Positions 1 to 9,982 of a stretch of DNA of 64,000 nt are shown one piece after another; positions within the stretch are counted from its first letter, which is position 1, and each line of letters starts with the position of its first letter. The DNA is taken from assembly GCA_023935145.1 (NCBI GenBank), contig CM043699.1, positions 124,447,036-124,511,035 of the forward strand. Direction: 5' to 3'. The DNA comes from Bretschneidera sinensis. Lineage: Eukaryota; Streptophyta; Magnoliopsida; Brassicales; Akaniaceae. The notes beneath the pieces were generated by a model, which was not told the origin of the DNA, searched no databases, and saw only the letters and a program-made list of their open reading frames with translations. Both the position numbers and the translations under genes were made by a program.

Positions 1-599
1 CCAACCAATAGCATATCATCAACATAGATGAGGATAATCACCATTTCCTTCACCTTGTGACCTTTGTAGTACAAGCATGAATCATAGTAGCTCGTCATGA
101 AACCCAAGCTAGTTACAAAGGAATCGAACCTCTTATTCCACTGCCGAGGTGATTGCTTCAGGCCATAGAGAGATTTCTTCAATTTGCATACCAAATCCCC
201 CCACCTTCCTTCCTCATAGCCTTTGGGTTGTCTCATATAGATGGTCTCATCAAGCTCTCTATGTAAGAACGTTGTCTTCACATCCATTTGCTCAATCTCT
301 CAATTAAATTGGACCACCAGAGCTAACACTATCCTTATCGTCTTGTATTTCACAACCAATGAGAAATTTTTTGTGAAATCTATGCCTTCCCTTTGTGTGA
401 ACCCCTTCGCCACTAGCCTAGCCTTATACCGAACTTTATCCCCTGGAGTGTTTACTTCATTGATCTTGTAAATCCACTTAGAATCCACAACTCTCTGTTT
501 TTCTGGTTTAGACACCAATTCCCAAGAGTTGTTGTTCCTCAAAGAATGCATTTCCTCCTCCATAGCTAGCTTCCATCTTAACGAATCCTTATTTCTCAT
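1..599 (-). pseudogene. Copia reverse transcriptase, N-terminal half, broken
   Basis: The open part (300-599) holds the typical start of a Copia reverse transcriptase: residues [12 protein letters not shown], then [14 protein letters not shown] and [12 protein letters not shown]. Leftward the same domain continues with several stops. The catalytic YVDD is still encoded at 15-26. The enzyme would copy the element RNA into cDNA in cytoplasmic particles. Several stops before the active site mean this copy cannot make an active enzyme. The RNase H part lies outside the window. Confidence 0.85.
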
Positions 600-982
600 G
601 GCATCACAGTAAGTTTCTGGTTCATTGTTGATTATCTCTCCTTCTGAATAAAGAGCTACTGTAATAACATTGCAAAACCGTATCTCAAAGGTGGTCTGAT
701 CTGCCTCCTTTCCCGGTCTCTTGTGAGCTGATAATCATTTCTATTTGCTGCATCATCTCCTTCTAGTTCAGCCTCTTCTTGAGTGTCTTGAGCTTGGCCT
801 TCATCAATGGGCTCTACCTGATCCTAACCCTATTGTTTTCCTTGCTCTACCTGAACCGAATTTTCTTTGATGCTATGCTCCATATAAACCGGGCTGGTTT
901 GCTCACTTTCCCTTGCAGGGTTAGTTTTATCCAAATAGGGAAATAATAGCTCATTAAATATGACATCCCTACTTATTATGAG
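600..982 (-). other. Copia linker between integrase and reverse transcriptase
   Basis: Low-complexity, Glu/Gln-rich coding remnant joining the integrase C-terminus to the reverse transcriptase. It is interrupted by stops and I see no separate domain. Copia polyproteins normally have a poorly conserved linker here. Confidence 0.6.
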
Positions 983-1903
983 TTAAGTTCCTTTTGGCTC
1001 TAAGGACCACAACCTATACCCCGTAACCCTTTTACCACATCCTAGAAACACACACTTTCTAGATCTTGGGCTAAGTTTATCATCATTTTGATGTGCAAAC
1101 GCAGTACATCCAAAAGTCCTAAGGTTGCTTAACTCATGGGGTTTTCCAGTCCACATCTCCTCGGGAGTCGTAAGGTCCAAAGCTCTAGAGGGTGATCTAT
1201 TAACCAAATACATAGCAATAGACACAACTTCGCCCCAAAAACACTTGGGTAAATCGAAGCTAATAATCATGCACCTAACGTTGTCCAAAATGGTCCTATT
1301 CATCCTCTCAGCAACTCCATTTTGCTGAGGGGTTTTCACAACCGTTCTATGTCTTAAAATCCCATTTAACTCACAAAATTTGTCAAAATCCTTATTGCAA
1401 AATTCTAAGCCATTATCGGTTCTCAAAACCTTAACTACCTCGCCCGATTGAGTTTCTAGCAACTTTTTCCACACCACAAACTTATTCAAAGCATCTGATT
1501 TATTTTTAAACAAATAAAACCAAACCTTTCTAGAATAGTCATCAATCAAAGAAAGAAAGTAAAGATTACCTCCTTGTGTTGGTGTTCTTGATGGCCCCCA
1601 AAGATCGGCATGAATGTAGTTAATAATACCCTTTGATTTGTGCACTATGGTGTTGAAGCTAACCCGATGTTGCTTCCTAAGAACACAACTCTCACAGAAA
1701 TCAAGTTTTTCTACCTTGTCACCAATAAGAAAACCATCATTGTTGAGAAGTTGCAGCCATTTTTTGCTTATATGTCCCAAGTGATTATGCCAAAGAATAG
1801 CCTTATCAATCTTAGCCATTAAGCTTGCTGCTTGATCCTTGATGTCAGTCTCTCCAATCATCTCATAGAGACCATCCTTTATTGCTGTTTTGATCACTAC
1901 CAA
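983..1903 (-). CDS. Copia integrase with GAG-pre-integrase zinc-binding region (open fragment)
   Basis: A 306-residue open stretch. The N-terminal part has the His/Cys zinc-binding pattern (HNHLGH near residue 39, CESC near 70). The catalytic core follows with all three acidic residues in context: HADLWGP, RTDNGLEF and the Glu of NGVAERMNRT. The C-terminal part has the FGC and KCVFLG motifs usual in Copia integrases. Its role would be insertion of cDNA into host DNA. The methionine at 1903 is not a real start, because in the family this is an internal part of the gag-pol polyprotein and the protease lies just upstream after a stop. This is the best preserved domain of the element. Confidence 0.85.
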   Translation of the reverse strand: MVVIKTAIKDGLYEMIGETDIKDQAASLMAKIDKAILWHNHLGHISKKWLQLLNNDGFLIGDKVEKLDFCESCVLRKQHRVSFNTIVHKSKGIINYIHADLWGPSRTPTQGGNLYFLSLIDDYSRKVWFYLFKNKSDALNKFVVWKKLLETQSGEVVKVLRTDNGLEFCNKDFDKFCELNGILRHRTVVKTPQQNGVAERMNRTILDNVRCMIISFDLPKCFWGEVVSIAMYLVNRSPSRALDLTTPEEMWTGKPHELSNLRTFGCTAFAHQNDDKLSPRSRKCVFLGCGKRVTGYRLWSLEPKGT

Positions 1904-1933
1904 AGCTCCCTTGGTTATCTTGATCTTTCCTCC

Positions 1934-2230
1934 CTATGCCTTATATGTGTACCCCATGGAATCTAGTTGTCCCAATGAGATCAATTTTTTTCTCAAATCC
2001 GAAAGATATCTCACATTCCGCAGCAGCCTTGTAACTCCATCAAACATCCTCAATTGGATGTCTCCTATGCCCCTCACTTGGCAAGAAGTATTGTTCCCTA
2101 AGAAAATCTTTCCTTCATTAGTTTCCTTGAAATTCTTGAACCAATCATAATGAGGACACATGTGATAAGTGCACCCGAAATCCAAGATCCATTTCTCGCT
2201 GCTTTGCCTTTCGCTCACATTTGAGCACAA
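1934..2230 (-). pseudogene. Copia aspartic protease remnant
   Basis: 98 residues with the local pattern WILDFGCTYHMCP, where active relatives have Asp-Ser-Gly followed by Cys-Thr-His/Tyr-His-Met. The residue after the catalytic Asp is Phe rather than Ser or Thr, so activity is doubtful. Downstream motifs (VRGIGDIQL, LRNVRYLSDLRKKLISLGQLD) match Copia proteases. A stop separates it from the integrase stretch. Confidence 0.8.
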
Positions 2231-2314
2231 ACAAGAACATCATCATCTTGCTGCTCTCCCTTAGCAATCGAAGCCTCTCCATTTTTGGTATGGCCCCTTC
2301 TTTTCTCGTCCCTA

Positions 2315-3192
2315 TCATCTTCTTGCAATCTCTCTTGAAATGGCCCTCCTTATTGCAGTAGTAGCATCACTTTCCTCCAAACTTTGGTTTAGAATGGGAT
2401 GTTCCATGGCTTTGTCCTCTACCCTTTGGTTTGTCCCGGTAGTTGCCATAGTTGTTGCTGCTATTCCGAGTTTCAGGCCTTCCTCTAACGAACAGACCTT
2501 CTTCACTTGATCCTTCCCTCATCTTGGCTTTGAAATCATGAGCCCTTATAGCATTAATCACAATTTCTTTGGTTAATGTATCTCTTCTATATTCAATAGC
2601 ATTAATCAAGCTTTCAAAACAATCGGGAAGAGAATTCAACAATATAATTGCCAATTGTTCATTCGGGAATTTTATACTACAACTAGCCAAATCTGGAACT
2701 AGTTTATTAAACACATCAAGATTATCTTGCAACTCTTTATTAAGATCCATTTTAAAAGCAAAGATACGTTTTAGAAGATAGATTTTATTAGGGAGAGTTT
2801 TGGTAAGAAACAACTCATCTAGTTTCTTCCAAATGACAGTAGATTTTATTAGGGAGAGTTTTGATAAGAAACAACTCATCTAGTTTCTTCCAAATGATAG
2901 CTGGATCTTCCGAATCTCCACATTCCCTTGTCACACTATCCGACACATGAAGAAAGATAGTGCTATACGCCATCTTCTTCATCTCATTCTGCTGGTGCTC
3001 CGTGATACGTGCTGAAAAATCATCTTCTTCTCCAATCACCAAGTTCAACTTTTGTTGCATAAGAACCGCCTTGATTTTCTGTTTCCAAAGGGAAAAGTCT
3101 CCATTTCCATCAAATTTCTCAACAATGAAGTTTGAACCCATCTTGCAGGAAAAAATCCCAAGATTTATGCAGCACCCACAATTGCTTTCCAA
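2315..3192 (-). pseudogene. Copia gag with zinc knuckle, split by duplication and stop
   Basis: The start at 3192 begins a 125-residue stretch containing FDGNGDFSLWKQKIKAVL, typical of Copia gag. A 61-bp tandem duplication (2780-2901) shifts the frame, and the second stretch (2367-2879) continues with the DELFL...LNSLP region and a Gly/Ser/Asn-rich tail. A TGA stop stands just before a CCHC zinc knuckle (CYYCNKEGHFKRDC) around 2325-2367. Gag would form the particle and bind element RNA. Confidence 0.8.
2780..2901. repeat. 61-bp tandem duplication inside Copia gag
   Basis: Two nearly identical copies, starting at 2780 and 2841. The period of 61 is not a multiple of three, so the duplication shifts the gag frame. 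Confidence 0.9.
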
Positions 3193-3294
3193 ACCTCTTC
3201 TCTCCTACTTCTAAACCTAAAGAACCCGATCAAATCTTGATCCCAACACCGTTCTTGAATCACCAAAGAAGTTTCTTTTGATTCTTAGAATCTT

Positions 3295-3306
3295 GCTCTG
3301 ATACCA
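3295..3306 (-). promoter_or_regulatory. Primer-binding site, initiator tRNA-Met type
   Basis: The minus strand reads TGGTATCAGAGC, the usual plant Copia primer site complementary to the 3' end of initiator tRNA-Met. One base separates it from the terminal TG of the LTR at 3308. Confidence 0.9.
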
Positions 3307-3307
3307 C

Positions 3308-4428
3308 TGTTGAAAATCTCCTAAGAAACCTAACAATAATTAATCCAAACATAATCAAAGAGCTAATCCATTCAATAGAGAAAGCATGACTGAATCCATA
3401 AACAAAATAAATTCTACGATTATTCGGAGAAGAAAACATCATCAATGAATATGATAAAACAAAAGAGTTTTAATAATTGAAAATCAAATATATAAATTAA
3501 AAAATAAACAAAAATACCATCTATTGTGCAAGTTCATCCCTAGCCCCACTTGAGAATTTAGTTACCCATAAATATAATGAACAACAAAAATCTCAAGGGA
3601 AAAATTAGAGCAAACATTAAAGTGCTAAACATTAAACTTTAAAACTTAAAATAAATAAATTAAAACTAACAATACATGGAGAAAGAAATTCCACCCGTGG
3701 TGCTTCCCACGATTGGTAGCAAAACCCTCCAGATTGCACCCCTTGGCAACGAAGCCTCCGAGATTGCACACCTTTTTGATGAAGTGAATTGGGGCTTATA
3801 TAGGGGAACTCTATAAGTGCAATGTGTTTTCAATCTGATGTGAGATTTGGGATATAGAATGTATTTCCAACCAATGTGGGATGTGGGAATTAAGCCTTCA
3901 CATGCCTTTCAAAACTTCTGCCCACGCTGAAATCACGCACAGCCTGACATTTGTCTACTAAAACTGCCATAACTTTCTCTAAAAAAATCATATTTACGAG
4001 TTGTAAAATTCTCTAGAAAATAGACATCTGGATCTTTCCAAGCATATATGGCTCATCTTCTGGTTCTTCCTGAATTATTATAGTTTAATATGCAAAAATC
4101 ACTTCTACCATGCTAAAATCATGCACAGCCTGACCTTTGTCTACTAAAACTGCCATAACTTTCTCTAGAAAAATCATATTTATGAGCCATAAAATTCCCT
4201 AGAAAATAGACGTCCGGATCTTTCCAAGAATATATGGCTCATCTCTTGGTTCTTCCTGAATCAATACAGTTTAATCTGTAAAAATGACTGATCTGTACAG
4301 GAAATTCTATCAATTTAGTGAAACTCTTCCAAGTGCTTGTAAACTTGTAAAACAACTTAAAGTAACAAATTCCTAAGCTAACAAATGAAATTAAGGGGCC
4401 AAAATATGCAATATTTGGCACTCATCAG
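3308..4428 (-). repeat. LTR next to the Copia primer site, with Athila-like U3
   Basis: Begins TGTTGAAAATC directly beside the initiator tRNA-Met primer site and ends ...ACTCATCA. On the minus strand there is a TATA box at 3796-3803. The distal part, starting TGATGAGTGCCAAATATTGC, matches the LTR start of ATH-A1 (end at 54780) and shares the GCCATAACTTTCTC block with ATH-D, ATH-H and ATH-A1 LTRs. Either this is one chimeric 1.1-kb LTR, or a short Copia LTR (from 3308 to roughly 3490-3530) sits inside an Athila-type LTR. I cannot decide from this window. Confidence 0.6.
3915..4288. repeat. 187-bp tandem duplication in U3
   Basis: Two copies start at 3915 and 4102, each carrying the cttctgcc...cacagcctgac linker and the GCCATAACTTTCTC block. 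The ATH-D-type LTR at 43136-44685 has a comparable duplication of the same block with the same linker. Confidence 0.8.
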
Positions 4429-4845
4429 GATTGCAAAGCTATCACATTGCCTATATCATATCCTAGTCAAACACCTCAAGCAAAACATATTGAGTATAAA
4501 CCTATACATAGATGGGCGTGGTTGGGCGAACTTGATTTACACCAAAGCTCTTTTTTTCATCTCTTTATAAGAGTGACTTCAATACCCTTGAAGTATCTCA
4601 GGTCCTTTTTCTTGTCTAACTAAATCCCTTTTTGACATATTTCTCATATATATATATATATATATATATTATTTGAATAGGAATTTGGATCTTTCTCTAG
4701 AGACAGTGACAACTAGGGCGTATAACAATAGGTATATACTCAAACTTCTTACTAAAATCATTCAACTAAAATAATGAGAATACACAATGTGATACTTCAA
4801 GTGAGTTATATAATCCTAACATTCAATGCAAAACCTATAGAGATC
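4429..4845 (-). mobile_element. ATH-D 3' noncoding fragment
   Basis: No coding signal. It lies between the Copia-side LTR and ATH-H. Removing ATH-H joins it to 11478, so it continues the 3' noncoding part of ATH-D. An (AT)n run is at 4645-4670. The assignment rests on the perfect ATH-H target-site duplication. Confidence 0.6.
4841..4845. repeat. Target-site duplication of ATH-H (left)
   Basis: AGATC, repeated exactly at 11473-11477. Confidence 0.9.
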
Positions 4846-6328
4846 TGATTACGCCCAAAACATAACGCGGTAGTTGTAGCACAGCTTTGGGGTGTCGATT
4901 CCATAGGGAGACAAACTAACTACAAGAGAAAGTGCAAACCTTAAAACGAACGATAAAAGTTAAACGAGAAAATCTGAGTTTGAAGTAGTGTGAAATATTT
5001 GTGTAAATATAATAGAGAACAACAAGGGTCCGGGAATCCTCCCTAAGTTCATTGCCTTATTCTATTCTTGATTCAGTTGTTTATCTCGATTGCAATTTTC
5101 ACATCCCAAACAGGCAATTGGCAAATATTCAATTGAAGCGCATATGAAAACCTTAATGTAATTGTTATGAAATACTTTTTACTTTTAAGCACACATGACC
5201 TAACTTATAGATTATCAAGAAATGACAATATATCATGATGACAATACTGCAGTAATGGACAAATCTATAAGAGAAATCTATCGGACTCAATCATACCTCA
5301 ACAACATCACATAAGAAGAGCATGACTAAACTTATATGGGGGAGAAAGATGCAATCACCGGATTAAGGAAAAATCTTCTAATTAGATTAAAAAGTAAATC
5401 ATAACAATATTTGATGATAATAAATCCAAACTACAATGAATCAAGACTAGAAAATAAGAACAAATACACCTAAGGATTCATCCCTTTGCCTTGCTTGGAG
5501 ATTAGTTGGCCATCGGGGAGAGTGTGGCAACCTTCATGATGTTTTCCCCGGTCTCCAGCCTCTCAAAAAGATGTCAAAAGATGTTTTTGAATAATCATAA
5601 TATCAAACTCTAAGTTTCCTATTTATAGTACAAGAGTCCAAGGGTGTTTTTGGGTTTATTCTAATGTTTAAAAACCCTAATTAAAGTCTAACTCGGAGAT
5701 TCAAATCCGTGTGTGCGCTGCAGTGCTGCTGGGGAGCACCGTGTTGCTAGGCATGTACTAGATTGGGTGAGCTTCTGGGCACCGCGATGCTGTTGAGGAG
5801 CATCGTGGTGCTGGCTGGTGGTTCAAGATGTGGCGGTTCTGGGCACTGCGGCGCTGGCTGGTGCTGTTCTGAACTGACCTTTGTCTACTTAAACTGCCAT
5901 AACTTTCTCTAGAAAAATAGTTTTGATGAGCCATAAAATTCTCCTAAAAATAGAACGTATATGGTTCATCTTCTGGTTCTTTTTGCATCAATACAGTTTA
6001 ATTTGTAAAGATGATTGATCTGTACGGACAATTCTGGAAATTTAGTGAAACTCCTTTCCAAGTCGCGGCACACACACTTTCTTCCCTTCATTTTGTCCTT
6101 CCAAAAGCACTCCTTCACTCTGATATGCATAGGATCTTTGTGCTTTATTCAATGGTAGCATTTCCCTCTCTTTTAGACTCCAAACACCTGAAAATGCATC
6201 AAAACAAATCAATGATCCAAGAATGACACTTTAGAATCGTTAAGGTATAAAAGTGCAATTCAAACCTAGATCAACCCTAAAATGCTAACAATTAAGTACT
6301 CTAAAGATGCATTTTATGACTCTCATCA
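4846..6328 (-). repeat. ATH-H 3' LTR
   Basis: 1483 bp, TG...CA. The minus strand has a TATA box at 5619-5627. A GC-rich block with repeated gcaccgc/gtgctg units lies upstream of it at about 5706-5875, followed distally by the shared GCCATAACTTTCTC block. Close to the other LTR at 9983-11472. Confidence 0.92.
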
Positions 6329-7900
6329 CAACCCCCAACTAGCTTATTGCAGTCTCTAGCAATTCAAACGAAAACAAGAGATGAATTCTATGGTGGGAAT
6401 CGAAGCAAAGTGAAGCAATGCTAGTGTCAAACAAAGAGTAATTCACTTTTGTCTCAAAAATCGCACATAACACACGGCACATAGAATCATTAAATTTCAC
6501 CCAAGTCCAAAAGTAATTTAAACATCAATCTTAAAATTGTTATCAACTCTTAACTTCCATCTTACTATAATCCATTAATCCGAACACCCAGATGATTTTA
6601 TGCATAACAATCATGAATATAAGTCTTGGCCTCTAAAAACATAAATTGTGTGACATCAATCACAAAAACAAGCTCCATATGCTTACATTTCAAAGCACTC
6701 TCCACTATTGTAGAAAAATCACATTACATTGGATCAATAGGTCTTTAATAAGCTTGTAACGTTAGGCTAAGGTAGAGTTTAAGAAAGAACAGGAAAGATT
6801 CATCAAGTAAAAGAACTTAATCTCTTAGTTTTGAACACAACTCTTTAAGCACTGGATAACCTTACTTCAATACCCAACTCTTCTAACCATTTTTCGAGCA
6901 TTTCTTTCAACAAATCACTATTTTTTTCTTTCTTTCTTCTTTCTTTGCCATAATTCACTTTTTTTATGGCACATAAGACCATTTACCTCCTTTTTCATCA
7001 ATTTTTTTTTTCTTTTCTACAACCCCAACTTATCTATTTTCTTGTATTTGGGCTATGGTAGTAATATTTTTTTGTTCTCATACTTTCATCCTTATTCCTC
7101 TTGAGTGCTTCTCAACAAATGTGTATAACTAAGTTCTTTTAAAAAGAAGGTAAGCATAAAATATTTTAGGCTCATAAAGGTGAGTAAATGGGCTATTGAA
7201 AGAAACAAGGCTCAAATTCTTTTTCAAGAAAAAGGCTCAAATGGGTGACTAGTGATAAATATAGTAATGATAAGTTTGGAAGGCTCAAACGGTTCAAAAA
7301 TGGCCTATATCATATCCTAAGTAGTGTGCATCCTAGGAATTCGTCTCAAGTGATTATCAAATAAGTTCTAGAGCTTGTCGAGACCGAAAAAGTATTCACA
7401 AAGCAATCACACATAAAACTTCTCTAAATTTTTTTAGACTAATCATACAATCTTACCACAAACTAGAGTCTCAACCAAATCAATATTGATACTTAAATTA
7501 TTCCCAAATCGAAACAAAAATTTAACTTCTTCTAAATGTTGTATGCTATCTCAATTAAGTTCATATCATTGACATGTGAATTAACTCTAAGGCTAACACA
7601 AAGCATGCTAAAAACAAACAAGAAGGGAAAATGACACCAAGTAGTTCAGTGGAAAAAGAAAAACAGGAATATGTTTCCTCCACCCCCAATTTAAAGTAGG
7701 TATTTTCCTCAATGTGAAAGCAAAAGATAAGGAAACTCCCTTTGTAGCCAAAAGTCCACAGAAGCTGAAAATTGTGCACCACCATTTGAACTGCTTCGTA
7801 TATTTGTCCCTGGAAAAGAAATACGAAAGTAAAACTGGAAAACAGAAAAATAATAATAATAAATAAGAAAAAAATATGAAAAACAGTAAAAATAAAGGGA
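6329..7900 (-). other. ATH-H polypurine tract and 3' noncoding region
   Basis: Position 6329 onward gives a polypurine tract on the minus strand (AGTTGGGGGTTG) directly next to the 3' LTR. The rest is AT-rich and noncoding. A decayed copy of the conserved CATTGAGG...TTTGGGGGT module is around 7655-7720. No supported gene. Confidence 0.7.
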
Positions 7901-8400
7901 TATGTTATTGGTTGCCTCCCATGAGTGCTAAGTTTTACGTCTTCATCCAGACACTCTTATTCTCTCTTTGAAAAACATAGGTTGAATGCACCAGCCACTG
8001 CTTCATTGCTAAATTCGATGCTTGTATGCTTTGGAGAGGCCTCAAGGATGTCATCAATAACATCCGCAAATTCTGGCTTAATATATGCTCTTGTGAAGCC
8101 ATGGGTGTGGGTTGACTCCAATGGATTAAGGTGATGGACCTTTTCCATGGGTGAGTCAATCATATATACTTGGTGGCTTTCGTTCACATCCTCTGATTTT
8201 TTCGTTGTTGGGATGCGTAATAACTTACCACTTAGTGTCTCAATGGCATTCACCTCTTTCAAATTCTATTGTGCCAGGTGCTGACCACAGGATGTGGACT
8301 AAGCTTGAGAAGGGAACTTACCTCACTCAGTCACACTCAAGTAGCTCATTAACTTGGACACTTGGCTCTTTATCTCTTTAGTTTCTTCAACAGCCTGTGT
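7900..8400 (-). pseudogene. ATH-H remnant of the protease-RT spacer region
   Basis: A 101-residue open stretch (7957-8262) contains VHHLNPLESTHTHGFTRAYIKPEF and DDILEASPKH. The same pattern occurs in ATH-E (17402-17710), ATH-F (35772-36047) and ATH-G (21807-21992), where in ATH-G it lies between protease and reverse transcriptase. Here gag is followed directly by this piece, so the protease was lost. At 7905-7940 comes the conserved post-pol motif with GGGAGGCAACC. Confidence 0.65.
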
Positions 8401-9701
8401 AATTAAAGATTCAAGTCTTTGATTAGTCTTACCTTGTGCCTCAATAAAAGCATGTAAAGTGTCTTCTAAAGAACTCCTAGAAGATACAGGTGCATGATAT
8501 GGTTCAAGATATGGTGTAGGGGTTTGTGCAAGCTGCTGGTTTTCAGACTTCTAGCTGAAATTGGGGTGATTTCGCTATCTCGGATTATAAGTATCAGAGA
8601 AGGGTGTCAAAGACTTCTTGTACATGCCTAAGGCATTACATTGTTCCTCATACATCCCTCTCATCTCAGCAAATCTGGGGCACTCTTGGGCGAGATGACC
8701 TACCCCGCCACACACAAAACACGGTTCAAAAGATTTTGCATGATTAGCTGCGTGTGTTGGCTTTGAGCTTTTAGTCTTTAACACCTCTAGTTCCCTAGTG
8801 AGCATCTTGACCTTGGCCGTAAGGTTATCCTCTTCCCTAAGATGGTAAATTCCACCACCATTTGGGTGCCCTATAGGTCGTGACCTATTTGTGCTTTCAG
8901 TAGCACTAGGTCCAGTCCAAGTGTGAGCTTTTTCAGCAAGCTCATTGAGGTACTCTATGGCCTCATCAGGATCTTTCTCAAAGAATTCACCATTACACAT
9001 CATCTCTACAAATTGGTGCTCCCTATATGTAAGTCCCTTATAAAAATAGCTCACTAAGCACCAATTCTCATACCCATGGTGAGGGCACATATCAACAATT
9101 CCTTAAATCTCTCCCACGACTGATACAAAGTCTCGCTGTCCTTTTGTGCAAAGGTGGAGATTTTTCTTTTTAAAGCATTGGTCTTATGTTGGGGAAAGTA
9201 TTTATTAAAGAAAATTTGAGTCATCTCAGTCCATGACCCAATAGATCTTGGTCTTAGTGAGTATAGCCAACTCTTAGCTTTATCCTTCAAAGCGAAAGGA
9301 AAGAACTTAAGACTCACAATGTCTGTTTCATCTTAACTATGAAAAGTCGCGACTACTTCCTCAAACTCTCTAATGTGCACATATAGGTTTTCACTATCCA
9401 AGCCATGAAATGTAGGGAGTAACTGTATCATCCCTGTTTTAAACTCTAGTTGGCAAGTATTGGTTGGAAATATGATGCATGATGGTGTGGCTGTGCGTGT
9501 AGGGTAGAGATAATCCTGAAGTGTCCTAGCAACATTCTCATTAGGGTTATCGGCCATGTTAACAAAATCCTCTAGATTCTCTAATGGGGGTGCACTATGG
9601 TTTGATCTAGGCGAGGTTTCACTAACGGACATGGAAGGAGAGGGTAATTCTATTTCGGGTCTTCTAATGAATTTACCTCGCGAATCTCTTGGTCTAAGCA
9701 T
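8400..9701 (-). pseudogene. ATH-H gag with CCHC zinc knuckle, frameshifted
   Basis: Starts with MLRPRDSRGKF at 9701. The second piece (9054-9317) carries the gag core (LKFFPFALKDKAKSWLYSL, FFNKYFPQHKT, ETLYQSWERFKELL). A frameshift near 9054-9090 leads to the third piece (8575-9090) with NWCLVSYFYKGL, a Glu/Lys-rich stretch and the zinc knuckle CFVCGGVGHLAQEC. A stop near 8575 replaces the Trp of the NPGW-type motif, after which the tail continues to about 8390. It would be the particle protein and RNA binder. Confidence 0.85.
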
Positions 9702-9960
9702 ACACCAATTGTATCAGAGAGGAAATAAATTAAAACAAAATTAAAAAATCAGAAAACCAAAACTATAGAAAGAAAAAAAAAGAACAATAATAAATAAATA
9801 CTGTAAAAAGAAAGAAGGGAAAAAAAATAACAAAATAATGCAGCAAGCTAAAAGAAGGAACGAAGTTACCGCCTTTAAAGCTGCTGAAAAGAAAAACTAT
9901 TTACAACTCTTCTATCGTCATGTCTCAAGGTTGACAATCTTCCTTGAGTTAAGCACATCT
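9702..9960 (-). other. ATH-H 5' leader
   Basis: AT-rich transcribed leader between the primer site and gag. No gene; A-rich runs at about 9770-9830. Confidence 0.6.
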
Positions 9961-9977
9961 CCCCGGCAACAGCGCCA
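9961..9977 (-). promoter_or_regulatory. ATH-H primer-binding site (tRNA-Asp)
   Basis: The plus strand reads CCCCGGCAACAGCGCCA, one base (G to A) from the plant tRNA-Asp 3' end CCCCGGCAACGGCGCCA. It lies five bases from the LTR. Confidence 0.92.
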
Positions 9978-9982
9978 AAATT

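Larger units (their letters stand above)
1..4428 (-). mobile_element. Ty1/Copia (Tork-like) retrotransposon, truncated by window edge
   Basis: Read on the minus strand the order is LTR, initiator tRNA-Met primer site, gag, protease, integrase, then reverse transcriptase running off position 1. Integrase before reverse transcriptase is the Copia order. The primer site has the TGGTATCAGAGC core. The element is broken: gag is split by a 61-bp tandem duplication and a stop, and protease and reverse transcriptase carry stops, while integrase is one long open stretch. It lies in the 3' noncoding part of the Athila-like element ATH-D. Its left end is outside the window, so neither the second LTR nor the target-site duplication can be checked. 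Assignment to Tork is an inference from protein resemblance. Confidence 0.85.

Noticed and set aside
4645..4670. (AT)n run as a possible origin or matrix-attachment site
   Set aside because: A simple microsatellite in AT-rich DNA; nothing else supports a function.
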